Counted from the stretch's first letter, positions 38,317 through 51,600 are shown. The stretch is DNA of 64,000 nt from Hymenolepis diminuta (GCA_900708905.1 CAADRB010000037.1:617188-681187), one strand, 5' to 3'. Numbers and translations are program-made. Notes: generated by a model from the sequence alone, not told the origin.

Positions 38317-40804
38317 CTATTAAAAGTGAAAAAATGAATTATGAATAAATAAAACATATAAAGTATCTCAGAATGGAAATGACATGCACATATATCAAAT
38401 TGACAAATTTTCTTGCATTAAATAATAATTGCATTACACTTCAATAAACTCATTTTGACAGTTGGCAAGGGAAAATGTAGCGCAACCCTATTCTCAAGAG
38501 GCAAGAAAAGGAAAAAAAATGTGTAGAAATGCTAAAGCACTTTAACAGAGGGAAATTTCACATTCCACAAAACTTGCCCCCTGAATCTGTACACAAATAA
38601 AGAATAATATTTAAATTGATATTTGAAAATTAAAGAAATTTTAAATGAGATTTTAAAATTTGAAATTTTATTGAGAAATCTCCTAAAATGAAATACGAAT
38701 TTCGAGTGTAATTGGCAAATTTCCCACCATTAAAGTCAAAATTATCGAAAGTGCAAATTTGCAAGAGCAAGTTAACACAAGACGTAGACAGAAGTAAACA
38801 AATTTTCATGGTTATAAATTGGCAACTGCCTTCATAGCTTTGGAAATCTTCGATTGAACGACCAACATCATCGGGTCTCGAACTTGTGTCAGTTGATGTG
38901 GCAAATGAACTCGCTAACGCCAAGCCTACAGGGTATCAAATTAGAAGATAATCTGCAATTTTTCGAAAAACTTGATTGTTGCTCTAAACAATTACCTGGC
39001 GTTTAATAAGTTCGCGGGTAACGAACTTATTGCTGATTGACTATTAACCAGATCAAAGTAACACGACACCCTTTATTCTAATACCGAAGAGCTTTGGTCA
39101 CAGCCTGGCACCTTAGTTGATCAAGTGGGCGTTATATTTTAACAAATAGTAAGAACTCATACTGTGATAAATAGGCGGTATTATTAAATTTTGCAGGCAT
39201 TTTTCTCTACTAGAGACACTCGTCTGCAAAAGTAGACTAGCAGAAGTGGATTGCATCATCCATCTTGCTCTAGAGCTTCCAATTTTTGAATCACACTGTC
39301 CCCCTTAATGATTAATAATAGATTCGATTTAACCAGTGTTGACAACTAACTGACAGACTGCTGTGCATATAGCTTCACAATCACTATCATCACTTGCTTA
39401 TGCCGCATAGTTACGAGGAATGAGAATGTTGGAAGTCAAGTCTTCATGGTGATCTACTAGTGCAATTGATGGAGATTCGCCTTTTAATACGTGTTTATGC
39501 ACTTTTCATACCACCTTCTCTTCAGACCATTCAATTGTGAGGTCTACTCACTCTTGACCACTGAATAAGATATACATCCATACAATTAAAGTGAATCCTC
39601 GGTAACCTGTAGAAACTTGGGTAAATTATGGAATGGAAATGTTTAGTTGTTGCGAATTCTAAAACAATTTGGCTGAAAGTTTGTCGGTAAACATTATGTC
39701 GATTTATTTAGAAAAAAGGATAAATAATTTACTGGAAAAATTTAAATTCAAACAAATAACTAGACAACGAGTTTCTATATATTCATTTACATTACAAGAG
39801 AGGCGGTATCTTCGAAGCATGGAAGTGATCAACCGGGAAACTTATCTAAATTCTGATAACATCACTTTCAGATTTAACCATTTCTGCTTTTACCTAAAAT
39901 CTGACTTTTCCTCTTATCGCATCGTCGTTATAGAATTGCCGAATTAGAGATCATAGATTACCTCTTCATCGGTGCACATTCAGTGAGTGAAATGACTAAC
40001 CACACTGGTTAAAAGGGTTTTGTAAGTTTGAATAGAATGTGAGGCCCCGAAATAGTAATACTCAACACAAAGTGGGTGTTGGAAGGGCTTGAAATTTATG
40101 CTTTAATGAATGAGCATCAACCTTCCTCTATTAGCTGAAAATAAGAGATTGGGTACACCCGATCACACGGTAATGAACAGCACCAGAGCGACCTGATAAT
40201 TCTGATTGATGATTAAAATAAACTTATCCCCGTACATCTCATGAGAGAACTTTGATAGGATAGCGTAATATATAGCCTAAAAGAATGAAATAATTGCATT
40301 TTGGGATGCGCATTTTATTATAAAATATATAAATGCGGACCTACTTATTAAAAAGGTGGATTTGATTGTTAAAGTCATGTTTATACAGTCACAGTTAAGA
40401 AGAGTTCTCAAGAAGTAGAGTCAATATCATCACAGAAAGGAAATTTGAAAATAGTAACTGAAGAAATGTGCAAAGTGAAAAGCGAGATCCTCGAGTGTGG
40501 TTAACTCAAAATAGTCAGTACTTCAAGATAATGAACTGATCACCAAAATTTGCCAATGATGGTGAAGATATGGAGAGATACAATAAAATCAGATACTGCA
40601 ATTCGAAATACTCTCCAAACTAACCATTCTTTGGTATTGGGGACCTGTTTATTTGACTGCTTCAAATTCTTCTTTAGTTGACGAGTTGGGTTAAATTGTT
40701 TCTGCAAAAATTCAAACAACTTGTTAGAACAAACCGAAGCTTTCTACTTAAATAAAAATAGTAGCTTAAATATTTGCCTTTTTCTTTGCATAGGCAATCA
40801 TTAC
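38317..40804 (-). other. RasGAP intron with repeat copy
   Basis: 2.5 kb. Holds direct-repeat copy 1 (39107-39617). A protein-like minus-strand stretch at ~38820-38923 is discussed under rejected items. Confidence 0.6.
39107..39617 (+). repeat. 511-base direct repeat, copy 1
   Basis: Nearly identical to 41829-42339. Both start TGGCACCTTA and end with AGAAACT; the first ~20 bases differ slightly, the rest shows only a few differences. It lacks an open frame and clear LTR-type TG...CA ends. It lies upstream of the linker exon at 37846-38316, in the intron downstream of the 40805 exon. Confidence 0.93.
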
Positions 40805-40860
40805 CGAACTTTCAGCAACAGACAGGCAACTGACAGAACCGTCTTCGAGGGCTTCGCTTC
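40805..40860 (-). CDS. RasGAP 56-base exon in linker
   Basis: The exon has a good acceptor (TTCTCCTTAATTGCAG) and a usable donor (GTAATG). Entered in phase 0 it reads EAKPSKTVLSVACLLLKV and leaves in phase 2, exactly what the next exon at 38316 needs. A second frame is also open (SEALEDGSVSCLSVAESS, phase 1 to 0) and looks just as protein-like, but it would need another unseen exon to reach 38316. The exon lies between the two copies of a 511-base direct repeat. It is exactly the same length as the exon at 54090, without sequence similarity. Confidence 0.45.
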
Positions 40861-41828
40861 CTGCAATTAAGGAGAATTAAAATACGCATTTTGACATAAA
40901 ACGAAGCTCCTCAATGCCAAGCGTTTAACATGAGAACTAAATTCAATTAAAGTTTAATGACATTTAGTAATTTAAAAAAGCTATGATAGATGGACAACAG
41001 CAAAAAATGGAGTAAATTAGATTAAATAAAAGAAAAATTTTACTTCACTTTTCATACAAAGTTGCATTTAATGACGAATATTCTTAACAAACTTTAGGCC
41101 AAATCATACAATAGAGAAAAACTAAAACATTCATTGCTAATGTTTTAAAAGATTTTGAAATAATTTTCGGCAATTAGTAACCATTTCAAAGTGGACTATT
41201 GATTTCCAATATATTTTAAATGAAAAAAGAGGGTCCTTGTGTATAAATAATGAGGTGAGACATTGGCTCCACATCTTTTTATGTAAAATTCAAAATGAAA
41301 AAATTGGCAGTCTTTGTCTTCTATTAGTTGTTAATCGTAGCTACAACAGACTCATAGAAAGATAATTAAAGCGGGATGAAAACTAATTCTGCAAAATTGC
41401 CCCGAAAAGACAAGGAAAACTCTGCCATGTTAATAAAACTGTCACCTGAGCAAAAGGCCTTACCCCTTCTCCTTACTTAGGTCTAAGTAGTTGCAGCTCA
41501 ATAAAAGGAGCTGAGAAGTTATAAAAGAGATCCTCTTTCCTTCTCATCAAATGCCAAACATGAGAGGGAAGTTGGTGATATACTTTTTTCAATAACAATC
41601 ATTACAGATTACTGGATCTGATAAGCTGAGGCCATCATTTGCGCGTTAAAACATGACGTGAAGTATGTTCAGATTTTAGCGAATTTCATCTTTCAAAGTC
41701 CTGGCATTATCGTTCTGTCAATTTTCTTTATAGATTTCTTTGAAAGACACCTATTTTGAAAATTGGAGAGATGTTAAATTTAATTTTATTATTGTTATTA
41801 TCAAAATGACCTGGCTAATCAATTAAGT

Positions 41829-42339
41829 GGCACCTTATTTGGCCAAGTGGGCGTTATATTTTAACAAATAGTAAGAACTCATACTGTGATAAATAGGCGG
41901 TATTATTAAATTTTGCAGGCATTTTTCTCTACTAGAGACACTCGTCTGCAAAAGTAGACTAGCAGAAGTGGATTGCATCATCCATCTTGCTCTAGAGCTT
42001 CCAATTTTTGAATCACACTGTCCCCCTTAATGATTAATAATAGATTCGATTTAACCAGTGTTGACAACTAACTGACAGACTGCTGTGCATATAGCTTCAC
42101 AATCACTATCATCACTTGCTTATGCCGCATAGTTACGAGGAATGAGAATGTTGGAAGTCAAGTCTTCATGGTGATCTACTAGTGCAATTGATGGAGATTC
42201 GCCTTTTAATACGTGTTTATGCACTTTTCATACCACCTTCTCTTCAGACCATTCAATTGTGAGGTCTACTCACTCTTGACCACTGAATAAGATATACATC
42301 CATACAATTAAAGTGAATCCCTGGTAACCTGCAGAAACT
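41829..42339 (+). repeat. 511-base direct repeat, copy 2
   Basis: Second copy, in the same orientation, 2722 bases from copy 1. The 2.2 kb between the copies hold the 56-base RasGAP exon at 40805-40860. High identity suggests a recent event: two insertions of one element family, or a local duplication. Confidence 0.93.
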
Positions 42340-44735
42340 CCTTATGAGAACATGGTTGATTTAATGCTCTCTCTCCTTTCCTACCCTATTTGACCCATTT
42401 GAATATATCCCTATTTAATCGCTTTCCTATGAATAAAACTTGTGCATGCATTTTGCATTTCCATCTGCAAATGATAGTATTTGACCACCAGACTACATCC
42501 CAAATGGATACTTTAACAAGGTACCGGATATGAAGTTTTGGATAGGTTCACAAAATTTGTTCATTGAGGCAACTACCATGTCCCTATACTTCTCCTACCC
42601 ATAACTTTCCTTTATATTTCCAGCTATTCTGCATCGCAATTCATGTGCCCGCTTTTTAATCAGGTTTCTTACGCTCATTCCATGTATCACTTGCCAGAAT
42701 ATATCATCAATCATTCTTTGTTACTATTTAAGCATATCTCCCCAAGCGTGCATCTACCCTTTAGTTGGCGAATAGACTTTCTAATATTATCAACGCCTTG
42801 TGTAAACTTACTAGAATAGTAACTCTAATTTAAGTTACTCAAAACGTTTTGAGTCTGTAACGAGTGACATCAAAAGTCGCTTCCACAAATGGGAAGAGAT
42901 TCAGACATTGCTGATATCTTTCCGTTTCAGTGCTTGCTCAAATCCTACCAATCAACAAGTACTATTAACTCTTCTCCACCATTTACAACCCCCCAATTCT
43001 CACTTGAGACGACTTATTGGTTCTTGCATTGCCACGACAATGGCCAAAATCCAACATATGCAGAAGAATTAGTTATTAACCGCCGATAATCAATAGAATA
43101 CACGTGAGACGCCCTGGTGAGTAATACGTGTGTCGTACCGAATTGAGGGAGTGGCTATGCATGCACCAGTGAGACCGTGAAAACGTACCTATCCTGCTTG
43201 TCATTTATGATTCGCATTATGCGCTTCTACTGCCACGACACTTTGAATTCATTTCAGTGGTCAAGGGACTTAACCTTCTCCCGCTTAGTTGACTCTAGCT
43301 CTTACCTGCTTTCCAGGGGAAAGAAAGGTATCAATGGCTGATGTGAAGAAAACCATAAATAAGGATTAAAACTTGTACATTATTCGAAAATAGTTATAAA
43401 TATTTCAAATAATAACCATTTTACAAAGGCCAAAGGTATTTTTGAATATACCCTTTCTGTACCCTTCCTTTTTTAAGTCCCCTATTGATTGCTATACATT
43501 TTTGAGTTTTGCACACGGCGTATGGAATGGATTACGTGAAATGGATTATTTGCAACCCTTTGAGATCGCCACCTCATCCAGAGAGTTTAAGTGACTCCTT
43601 TTGCAAATACTGAGATGGAAATTTCCACCTTGGATCGGAAGTTACAACATAGAGGTATATAATATTATCTGAAAGTTATATCCTCAAAATTGTGGTGATC
43701 AAATGACGTAGATAGAGTACTCTATTTATGAAGGGCAAGCAACACAAGAATCTGCCACATGCTCAGAGAGCATTCCAAAAAAATCCGCTATAAATGTATT
43801 CTTACACCAAGTTACACTCCTCCAATCGCAAAGATGAGAGAGTCCCAGTAATCCAAGCTTGTAAACTTGGCAACTTCTGGTTCTTTATTCTTCAGCGCTC
43901 GTAAGTGGTTTGCAAAATGTGGAACTAAATAAGCCCTAGGGGAAGCAAATCTTCGCTACTGAAAAAAGATAAACAGTACAATTTTCATCCAAGTCTCCTC
44001 AAATCGAAACCCTAACCAGACAGGATGCTGTTAAATACCAAGATTTGAAATTCTTAAGAACAACAATCTGCAATCTCAACAAAAAATATTTAGAAGTCTT
44101 ATTATCAAGACCTATTTATCCCAATTTCACACTCGCCTTCTAGTTCAAACCGTGCTTTTGATGCGATCTTTAGATCTGTGGGACACCTGGCACCTGGAGT
44201 TATGGAGATAGGAGATGGCAGGCGGAGCTTTATGAAAATGAAACCGGAAGATATGAAGAAATATAAGGAGACACTATATAAAATAGAAACACCTAATACT
44301 TCTTTTAATATAATACTGTTAAATAAAAGATCGAGATTTAACTCGCCAACGGAGTATGCACATGCGACGTGATAGCGTTAGGTAAAAAATTCATCAATCG
44401 CAAAGCGTCATCGATTTAAAGAGTGCTTAATCCAGAGAGGTAAAGAAAAACAAAGAAAATTTCCAAATGAATTCTCCCACTAAAGAGACTCCAGTAAAAT
44501 TTACTCCTAAGCAATAAATACAAATTCCGATAGCTGTCTATCGACATCAGATGGTACTGTCGTCACAAATAATTCTGTGGTGAAATGCACAGTGCATGTT
44601 ATAATTGTAATTAATCTCGCCTTGATCAGATCACATTAAAGAGGAATCACCAGTTTTAAAATTGTTTATAGGTGATACAATATCCGAGACATTATTTTTC
44701 ATTTAAGTTATGACAAATCCAACATTGTTATATCC

Positions 44736-44785
44736 NNNNNNNNNNNNNNNNNNNNNNNNNNNNNNNNNNNNNNNNNNNNNNNNNN
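44736..44785. other. Assembly gap, 50 N
   Basis: Run of exactly 50 N, possibly a fixed-size placeholder rather than a measured gap. Confidence 0.99.
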
Positions 44786-45295
44786 GGAAGAGAGAAGAAG
44801 ATACCATTTAAACGTGTCTCATTTGAGACGTTTCTGTCCATAAGACTGAAATTACACTACTTAGAAACTCAAATAACAAACATATACCATCTGATGAAAA
44901 AGATAACCCAAAATTCTCATGATGAAGGTCGTGAACAATTTGTCGTGTTCCTAAATGCCTTTCTTTATAAAAGTGTGATATCCATTTAGTAAATGATGAA
45001 ATATGTGTATAACAAAGACTGCCAATGCCTAGCAATTAACCTGGAAACAATTTACATCGTCTACTTTTCAGTAATCAAATAGACAACAGAATTAACGGGG
45101 GGGGGGGGAGTGCTAAAACTAGAAAAACTGCCCTTTGACCTAATGGTCATCACATGCTGTCTTTAAAAACAACTTAAATAACGCGGTCTGTCATCTTCTA
45201 GAATAAGTAAATTTTAGGGAGAAAGAGAGTGGGAGTGCACAACTCTGTAACAATTAGGAAACACCTAAGAATTTTTTCTCTGCTGATAATGAGTG

Positions 45296-45601
45296 ATGGA
45301 AAGCATTTTTTTCCGTTATGCATTGCTGTTGCGGTGGTGGTTAATGTGTGTGTCTTTCACGTCTGAGATCATGAGACCGATCCTCAACGGCGTTCGTCCA
45401 GTGATGGGGATGATCAATCATACCGATCAATTCTTGACAGCAGGAGGATGGCAAGATGCGAATTTTTCATCAGAGAAGCTTCGGTATACTTTCCGTCTAC
45501 CTAAATCAAGGGTTGTTAACAATTCCCTTGATGGATTTGAGACTAATACTTCCTCAGACTTTGCATCTTACAACGTGATTTATAAACCTCAGGAAAGGTG
45601 A
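45296..45601 (+). CDS. Unrecognised small ORF with a signal-like N-terminus
   Basis: A 101-codon plus-strand frame from ATG at 45296 to a TGA at 45599. The N-terminus (MESIFFRYALLLRWWLMCVS) could be a signal peptide or anchor. The rest looks protein-like, with glycosylation-type NHT, NFS and NNS sites and GGWQDANFSSEKLRYTFRLP. It ends in CAGGAAAG|GTGAAA, which could be a splice donor, so it may be a first exon of a gene nested in the RasGAP intron. I recognise no family. It may equally be chance or element debris. Confidence 0.3.
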   Translation: MESIFFRYALLLRWWLMCVSFTSEIMRPILNGVRPVMGMINHTDQFLTAGGWQDANFSSEKLRYTFRLPKSRVVNNSLDGFETNTSSDFASYNVIYKPQER

Positions 45602-46347
45602 AACTGATCGGAAATCTTTGCAAATAACAAAAGAATGTGCAAGTGACACCCCTCGCTATCTTGAATGTCCACTATCAAATGCATCAACGATAAACCCCTG
45701 GAATGATAAATGAGATTGAGCGGAAAACACATACGTCTAGGATAGGAAAAATCTTCTGGGTGTTCCATTGTCGAGGAATCCAAGTTGTGAATTGATCAAG
45801 CTGAACACCCGACTTTTATAACAGTTTGAACAAGTAGGAAACAGTAGAAAACAGTCATTTAGTCAGTTTTGGGAAGAAATTTTTGATTTGCAGATGTATT
45901 TTTGTCAGTTAGACAGAATTAATCAAAGTAATAGCACAAAGATGTAGGTAGATTAATCAAATAAGCAACAACTGGACACTCTAAACCATACTGTTTACAG
46001 CAAATGGAAAATAGCTCGACCTCGTTTAGGGAAGGGATTTTATTTCGACTCTTACTGGCAGAGATGAGGGCAAATCTCTGTGTCTAGGGAGGAAGGAAGG
46101 AGAAAGAAATAGACGAGTGAGAGCTGGCGGTAACAAAAATGAGTTAAAAGGCTAATTATATTTTCTGTAGCGTTTCTTATGCGAAAATTTGTTTAGGAAG
46201 TAGAGGAGAAGGTAGTTAATTAACAGAGTCAGTAAAAAGGAGAAAATAAAGTGTTAAAACAGCAGTCATTGAAATTCCATTTTCAAATGACCAAATAATG
46301 AAAGGTAAGTTTATTCGCGATTATGAGTTCTAAAGTGATATATACAG

Positions 46348-46381
46348 AGTGCGTGAGGCATCTGAAGACGCCTCGCGCACT
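46348..46381. repeat. Inverted repeat inside the mariner left end
   Basis: AGTGCGTGAGGC (46348-46359) is followed after a 10-base spacer by GCCTCGCGCACT (46370-46381), its reverse complement with one mismatch. The left terminal repeat of the element thus carries an inverted second copy of its own tip. Confidence 0.75.
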
Positions 46382-46489
46382 TTTAGAAAAACAGAAAAAG
46401 AAACCATTGATGATTAAAACATATAATCTCTGGTAACAAAAAAATATAATTAATCCATTAACCTAGGTTATATTCTATATATCCTCCTT

Positions 46490-47430
46490 CGGCTTCTATT
46501 ACTCACTCAATTCAAGTCCGAAAGCGACTGACTGCAAGCTTTCATCAGGTTGTTTTTATTCGTGTGCTCCATTCCTCGGGCTATTGTTTCCATCAGAGAC
46601 AAAGAGGATTTGGCGTTATGGAGATGCTTATTAACTTCCTTTTCAACCACACCCCACCCCACAGGCAATAATTCAAAAAATTAAGGTCTGGTGAGTAGTT
46701 AAGAGGCCATCAATTTGAAGTAACATGAAGATGAAAATTCGCGTCCATCCAATCCTGTGTTATGAGAGCTTTATGAAATGGAGCCGGATTTTATTGAAAG
46801 ACATAGGATCTTCCTCCATCGGCTATGCTGGTATTAAAAGGTGGTTAAACATCAATGGTCTGAAAAGTCTACGCATAAACATCTATATCTGCATTCACTC
46901 TAAGGCCATGTGGATAAAATTTATGAATCACGATGTGTCTCCCCCTCACTGATAACAACACGGAGAATCATCACCATTAATGGAAACTTCGTACTCATAA
47001 CAATTGCAACTTCAATGGGGTTCTCTTGCAAATACCCACCACCTATCATTTCTTCGATTGACTTTTTCATTCTAGTGGAAATGTTTTTCGTCAGAGGAAA
47101 ACCAAAGACACTCCTCTTCCCCCGAAGTCTCGACGAACAACATTCCTTATATCTCGTTGTTTCTTCAGACACTTGAAGATCTTTGACAAGAAGTCACGCA
47201 CTGATTTTCCACGATATAGTCCATTATGTTATGCACTCTTCTCACAAAATCAGATGTTCTGAGTGAGTCAGCAGAGCACTGACAATGCTCTTTTCTCTTC
47301 CTCGTGACGACCAATACATCTCCATTGTTTTCAATCAGCAGCTTCTTTCTAACTTTGTAAACGAAAGATCTGGCGACTCTTAGAAATCTTGCAATTTCTA
47401 GATTCCTGGGTTCCGCTTTTTTGGACACTA
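46490..47430 (-). pseudogene. Mariner-type transposase pseudogene
   Basis: The longest intact stretch (47165-47428) covers the DNA-binding N-terminus, starting near SKKAEPRNLEIARFLRV. A second open stretch (46921-47172), in another frame, covers the middle. The C-terminal third ends in a stop near 46500 after KACSQSLSDLN. Broken by at least two frame changes and several stops (e.g. in the D-containing SYVFQ-stop-NPAPFHKA region). The family is Tc1/mariner; the exact clade cannot be fixed. Confidence 0.8.
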
Positions 47431-48552
47431 TGACAGCGTGTCTTTTCGTTTCATTAACAATAGTAGTATCTTCTGATATAGAAAAGGCAATTATTATTAT
47501 CGGGTTTGTTTAAATTACAAAAATGTAAGTGCCCTCAGATACCTTACGCACACTTAATTCTTATTCGCAATACCCAGCAGCCAATCGAAATTTAGTGTTG
47601 GTGAAATAAATGGCTGCCTAGAGGCAATAGGTTACTAGTGGATATATCCCGATGCCATTCTTCGAGTGAATTGCATGAGAACTAAGTTTCGGGAAGAAAA
47701 AATTCTAAGAGGCAAACAGGAAAGCACTATTATCAGCGTAACGGCGATAGTGGATGGCAATATTTTCATCGTAAAAAGTTTTTCGCCGTGGTTGAATTTA
47801 GTCTAGTTGATTATTTTCATTCAATTTGTCAGCTGATGGGAAAACATCGTTCAAACTGATCAGAGGCTTAAGGGGAACACGTGAGCCCAACTTGTATAAA
47901 TACACTGGGATTAGCATATTTTGTTAAATATTCTATTGCAGGCTGACGAATAATAAAAACTGAATTTAATCTATTAATTCCATCAAACTTACGTTACCAT
48001 TCACATGAATAACGTAAAAATGATGTGTTTATGAAAACTTGAATCAACCCTTTTTTTAACATTGACAAAAGTTTATGTGAACTTTTGAATGCGAATTTCG
48101 CAAATGATAATCGAACCCTCTCCATCGGCCCCAATCCTAATTAACTGCAACTTTTTTGTAGAAAGTACAAATTTAATTAAATTACTCAAATTTACAAATG
48201 CAACCAAACCATTTGTGTTAAACAAAAATCCCAAAGCATCACAAAAATAGTTTTGATGTCAAGGCTAATAGAAAGAGGAAATTCTCAAAAAGCACTTTCT
48301 AATATGTCTGTTTTCAATTAGGGGAAGAAATAATGATTAAATTATCTAAATTGCGGTAAATGGCCTAAGGGAAATTCCCACTACTTTTGATTATAACTTC
48401 CCCTAGGGCACTTTAATAATATGAAATCAGAATACGAAAATCAATTCCCATTTAATAATAAATTTAAATGAAAATTAGATTGACGTCCTTGAGCGCGCAT
48501 TTCATCTACATTATAGAAGATTTTAATTCGCTGGCGGTTAGGATTTCCATGG

Positions 48553-48690
48553 ATATAAGCAAAATGTCTCGTTTAATCATTTACAAACATTGTTGTGAAC
48601 ATAAATTAGGTATCGGTTGTAATTATCTTGAAAATGTTCATTAGTAAATATTTTCTCAAGCTTTTCTGATTTGTCTCCTTTTGCTAATTT
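48553..48690 (+). repeat. ~137-base dispersed repeat, copy 1
   Basis: Shares ATATAAGCAAAATGTCTCGT and the following ~115 bases with 51950-52088, with about ten differences concentrated toward the right end. Confidence 0.85.
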
Positions 48691-51600
48691 CCCATCTTTC
48701 ATTTTTGCACTCACGAGACACTCGTCTTCTTCGTACTCCCTCAAGATAAATACCTATACTATATTTTCTATCTTCTCTCTGTCTTATTTGTAATGAATTT
48801 AGAAGAGCAGTAGTTTCCGCGGCCATTCATTTTCAGGGGTTCTTAACTTGTAGCCACTGTCCACTAGGATATTAAGGTGACAGAAGCCATGCGTCTAAAA
48901 CTCACCGAGCATTTGGAATAAAGAAACACACAAATGTTTTCGAAAGGGAGAGATAATAGTCCTAAAGGACCTTTCAATTGATATGCGCATAGAAATTGAA
49001 AAGTATGTAATGCAGTCTCACAAAAGGTATCTCATGAGATAACCTGAGAACGGACATCACCTTCTCATAAAACGTACCTTAGAGTTGGGTGTGAGGTCAT
49101 GAGCTGAGCAAATAGAATCCTGACCACGGAATTCCCATAAAGCCTACCCCTCCCATTTAAGTTTATAGTTTCTGACGGGGTTGTAGGTTGGAAATCGCCT
49201 AAGTTCTGCGAGAACCACAAAGAAATACATACTGTTTTCTCACAGGATTCCAGTTTTTCAACGTTGTCGCATATATTACTCTAAACAGCAAATAAATGAC
49301 ACTTATAATTTTAATTTAAATAAGTTTAGGAAGATTCCTAGATAACTCCACATTTTGATTAGAAGGCAAGCATTGCAGCTACACCCACGAAGATGTCAAT
49401 CGATAGTTATCGATTCAACTTAGCATTCAGGAGATGTCGGGTGAGGAAGCGCTTAAACGACAAAACAGTCAATCACCTAATGGAGACGCAACTCATTGAG
49501 AGGCAGTGATAGTGCTTCACATTTTCATAACCTCCTTATAATTTAAATAATTAAATTGTGGTAACTTCTGAACAATCTCCGTACCCTCCTAGCTATGAAA
49601 ATCACCTAGGCCTTACATATGAGAAGAACATTTATTCAACTCTAACCCTCCTGTTCATTAAGCAGGCCCATATTTACCAGATCAAACATTTTAAGTAATA
49701 AAAAACATCTATATGATTACAACAGCGAAAAGAAAAGGGAAATATTTTCATACCATGTAAGTGATACCACTATCAACGTCGGGTCATCGATGGAAAATTG
49801 AGAAACTTGATAAATTTCTACGAACTTCAGAACAATAAAATAGGAGAAGAACAGAGATTTTCGCAGTAAAAACAATGCCATATCACTTAATAAATGTATG
49901 AGTAGAAAAAAGAGAGGGTAATATACGGAAGGTCGGTAGGTAGGAAAGAAGGATAAGTCAAAAAAGTGGGATAGAGGGGGTTGAATATGTGTCATGTAGA
50001 AAAATTGGAAGTCAAGAATCAAAGACACAACACAACTTTTTGTAAAGAACAAGTCTAATCACGGAACAATAACTTGAAAGGTATCAAGCAAATGATGAAA
50101 AAACTCAACGCATTCTATTGAAACTATGATATTAGGGAGAATCTAAGTAGACTGAGAAACTATCAGTTGAAACTATTTCAGCGGGTAATTTCATGAACTC
50201 TTCTTCTAAATTTCACTCCGAAAGTACAAAAAAATTATCTAAAGGATTGTTTAGATTAGTATCCTAGTACAACAAAATAATGGACTAATATGATGTCAGA
50301 AGAACATATGAGAATAAGAAAAAAAGCAAAAGTGCTTTTGTGGCTTCCGCCTAAATCCGATTTTCGAAATCAAAACCAAATTAGCATGAACCACGTGCAC
50401 AGCAGAAAATTAAATACATCTTATTGAGTTTTCCCGGTGGCTAAGCTCAGGGGGTAATTAAACATAAGCGTGCCGGATAACTTTTAAGGTCATGACTTAG
50501 TCTTACCGCAACTGGAATGAAGATTAGAAACACGACTAACCCATTCGGCGTTTTAAATCACCAAATCGGACAAAGATTTGAACGTTTTATCAAGTAATTC
50601 ATCGCGCATTCTCCTCCCCTCCTCCAAAGATTACCAAAAGTCAAAACGTATAATAGAGACTCGGGATGGCACACAGAGAGCTAAGACAGTAAGTATTGAA
50701 TACAAAACACTTAGTGGCTGTAAAAGATCGTGAGTCATGGTGGTTGAACCAACAGGAAACAGGTGACTCTAGTATTAATGTCAAGTGATATCAAACAGAC
50801 AGCGAATGAAATGGGATATCTGACCACGGATTAAGATCAACTTACTATAAGAATACAGATCATAATAGTGGGAATCGGCTTATAAAGGTGACGATGATTT
50901 CACATGAGTAATTAGATTAAAGATTAAATTGAAACTGGTTTTAACATCCCAGATCGTTCTATTTTAGTATCTTTTCCAATTTTGCCAAAAAATATTTTTT
51001 ACTCACAGTTCCATTAGCCACGTTTCAACTTCATTACCTATGAGTGTATGTGAGGCCAAGGACACGACATAAGTTTAATATTACCTTTGTAAATCATGAA
51101 TGAGTTGTAAAACTAATAGGTTGCTATAGATTGAAGGAGGGAGAGAGAGAGCGAGGGAGCAGAAATGATGCATCAAGTTGAGGAAGAATGGCTTTAAACC
51201 CCTCCATATTATCACTTCTGTTTTGGTGTGTTTAAAAATGTGACCAACTCGGTGTTCCTGTTTCTCTTCAACTTTGCATTATCTTGCACTGTGATTCGTT
51301 AACTTTAATGACTGAAAATTGGCAAATGTCACTCTGTTCCACTGTTCCAAACTTATCTACGACTGACGTAAATATTTAGATGGAGTGAATATTACTGCAA
51401 TATCTTTATGGTACTTATTATTGCTCATGGAACAGTCAAAATAAAACAGTAACGAGATTTCATCATTAGAAGGCTTCTGAATGTGGCAATAACAAAAAAG
51501 TCCAACAAGGTTCGAAACGGAGGAGAAGTCAAATAGGTATCGCAGTTTTACTTTATTTAAATTAGATAGCGGTGAGTTATCGAAGTTCTCATAAGGAGAG

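Larger units (their letters stand above)
46343..47557 (-). mobile_element. Dead Tc1/mariner element
   Basis: The ends form imperfect inverted repeats: 46343-46365 reads TACAGAGTGCGTGAGGCATC and 47535-47557 in reverse reads TTAAGTGTGCGTAAGGTATC, about 18 of 23 bases matching. Length ~1.2 kb is usual for mariner. The minus strand between them encodes transposase pieces in the right order: a helix-turn-helix (IARFLRVARSFVYKVRKKL), SSDEKHFH, FYPHGLRVNADIDVYA, SYVFQ then PAPFHKAHNTGLDGREF, and a C-terminal WGVVEKEVNKHLHNAKSSL. Frameshifts and several stops interrupt it, so it is not functional. It lies in the 13 kb RasGAP intron. Confidence 0.85.

Noticed and set aside
38820..38924. Minus-strand stretch reading LASSFATSTDTSSRPDDVGRS then IEDFQSYEGS after a CTGTAG acceptor
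   Set aside because: Protein-like, but no good donor follows (GTTGCC only) and its phases (1 in, 1 out) do not fit the neighbouring exons. Could be a rarely used exon; not supported.
39107..42339. Reading the 511-base repeats as the two LTRs of one retrotransposon
   Set aside because: The repeats lack TG...CA ends, the inside has no element coding sequence, and it holds a likely RasGAP exon.
46725..47176. Plus-strand open frames of 75 and 88 codons
   Set aside because: They are opposite-strand shadows of the decayed mariner transposase.
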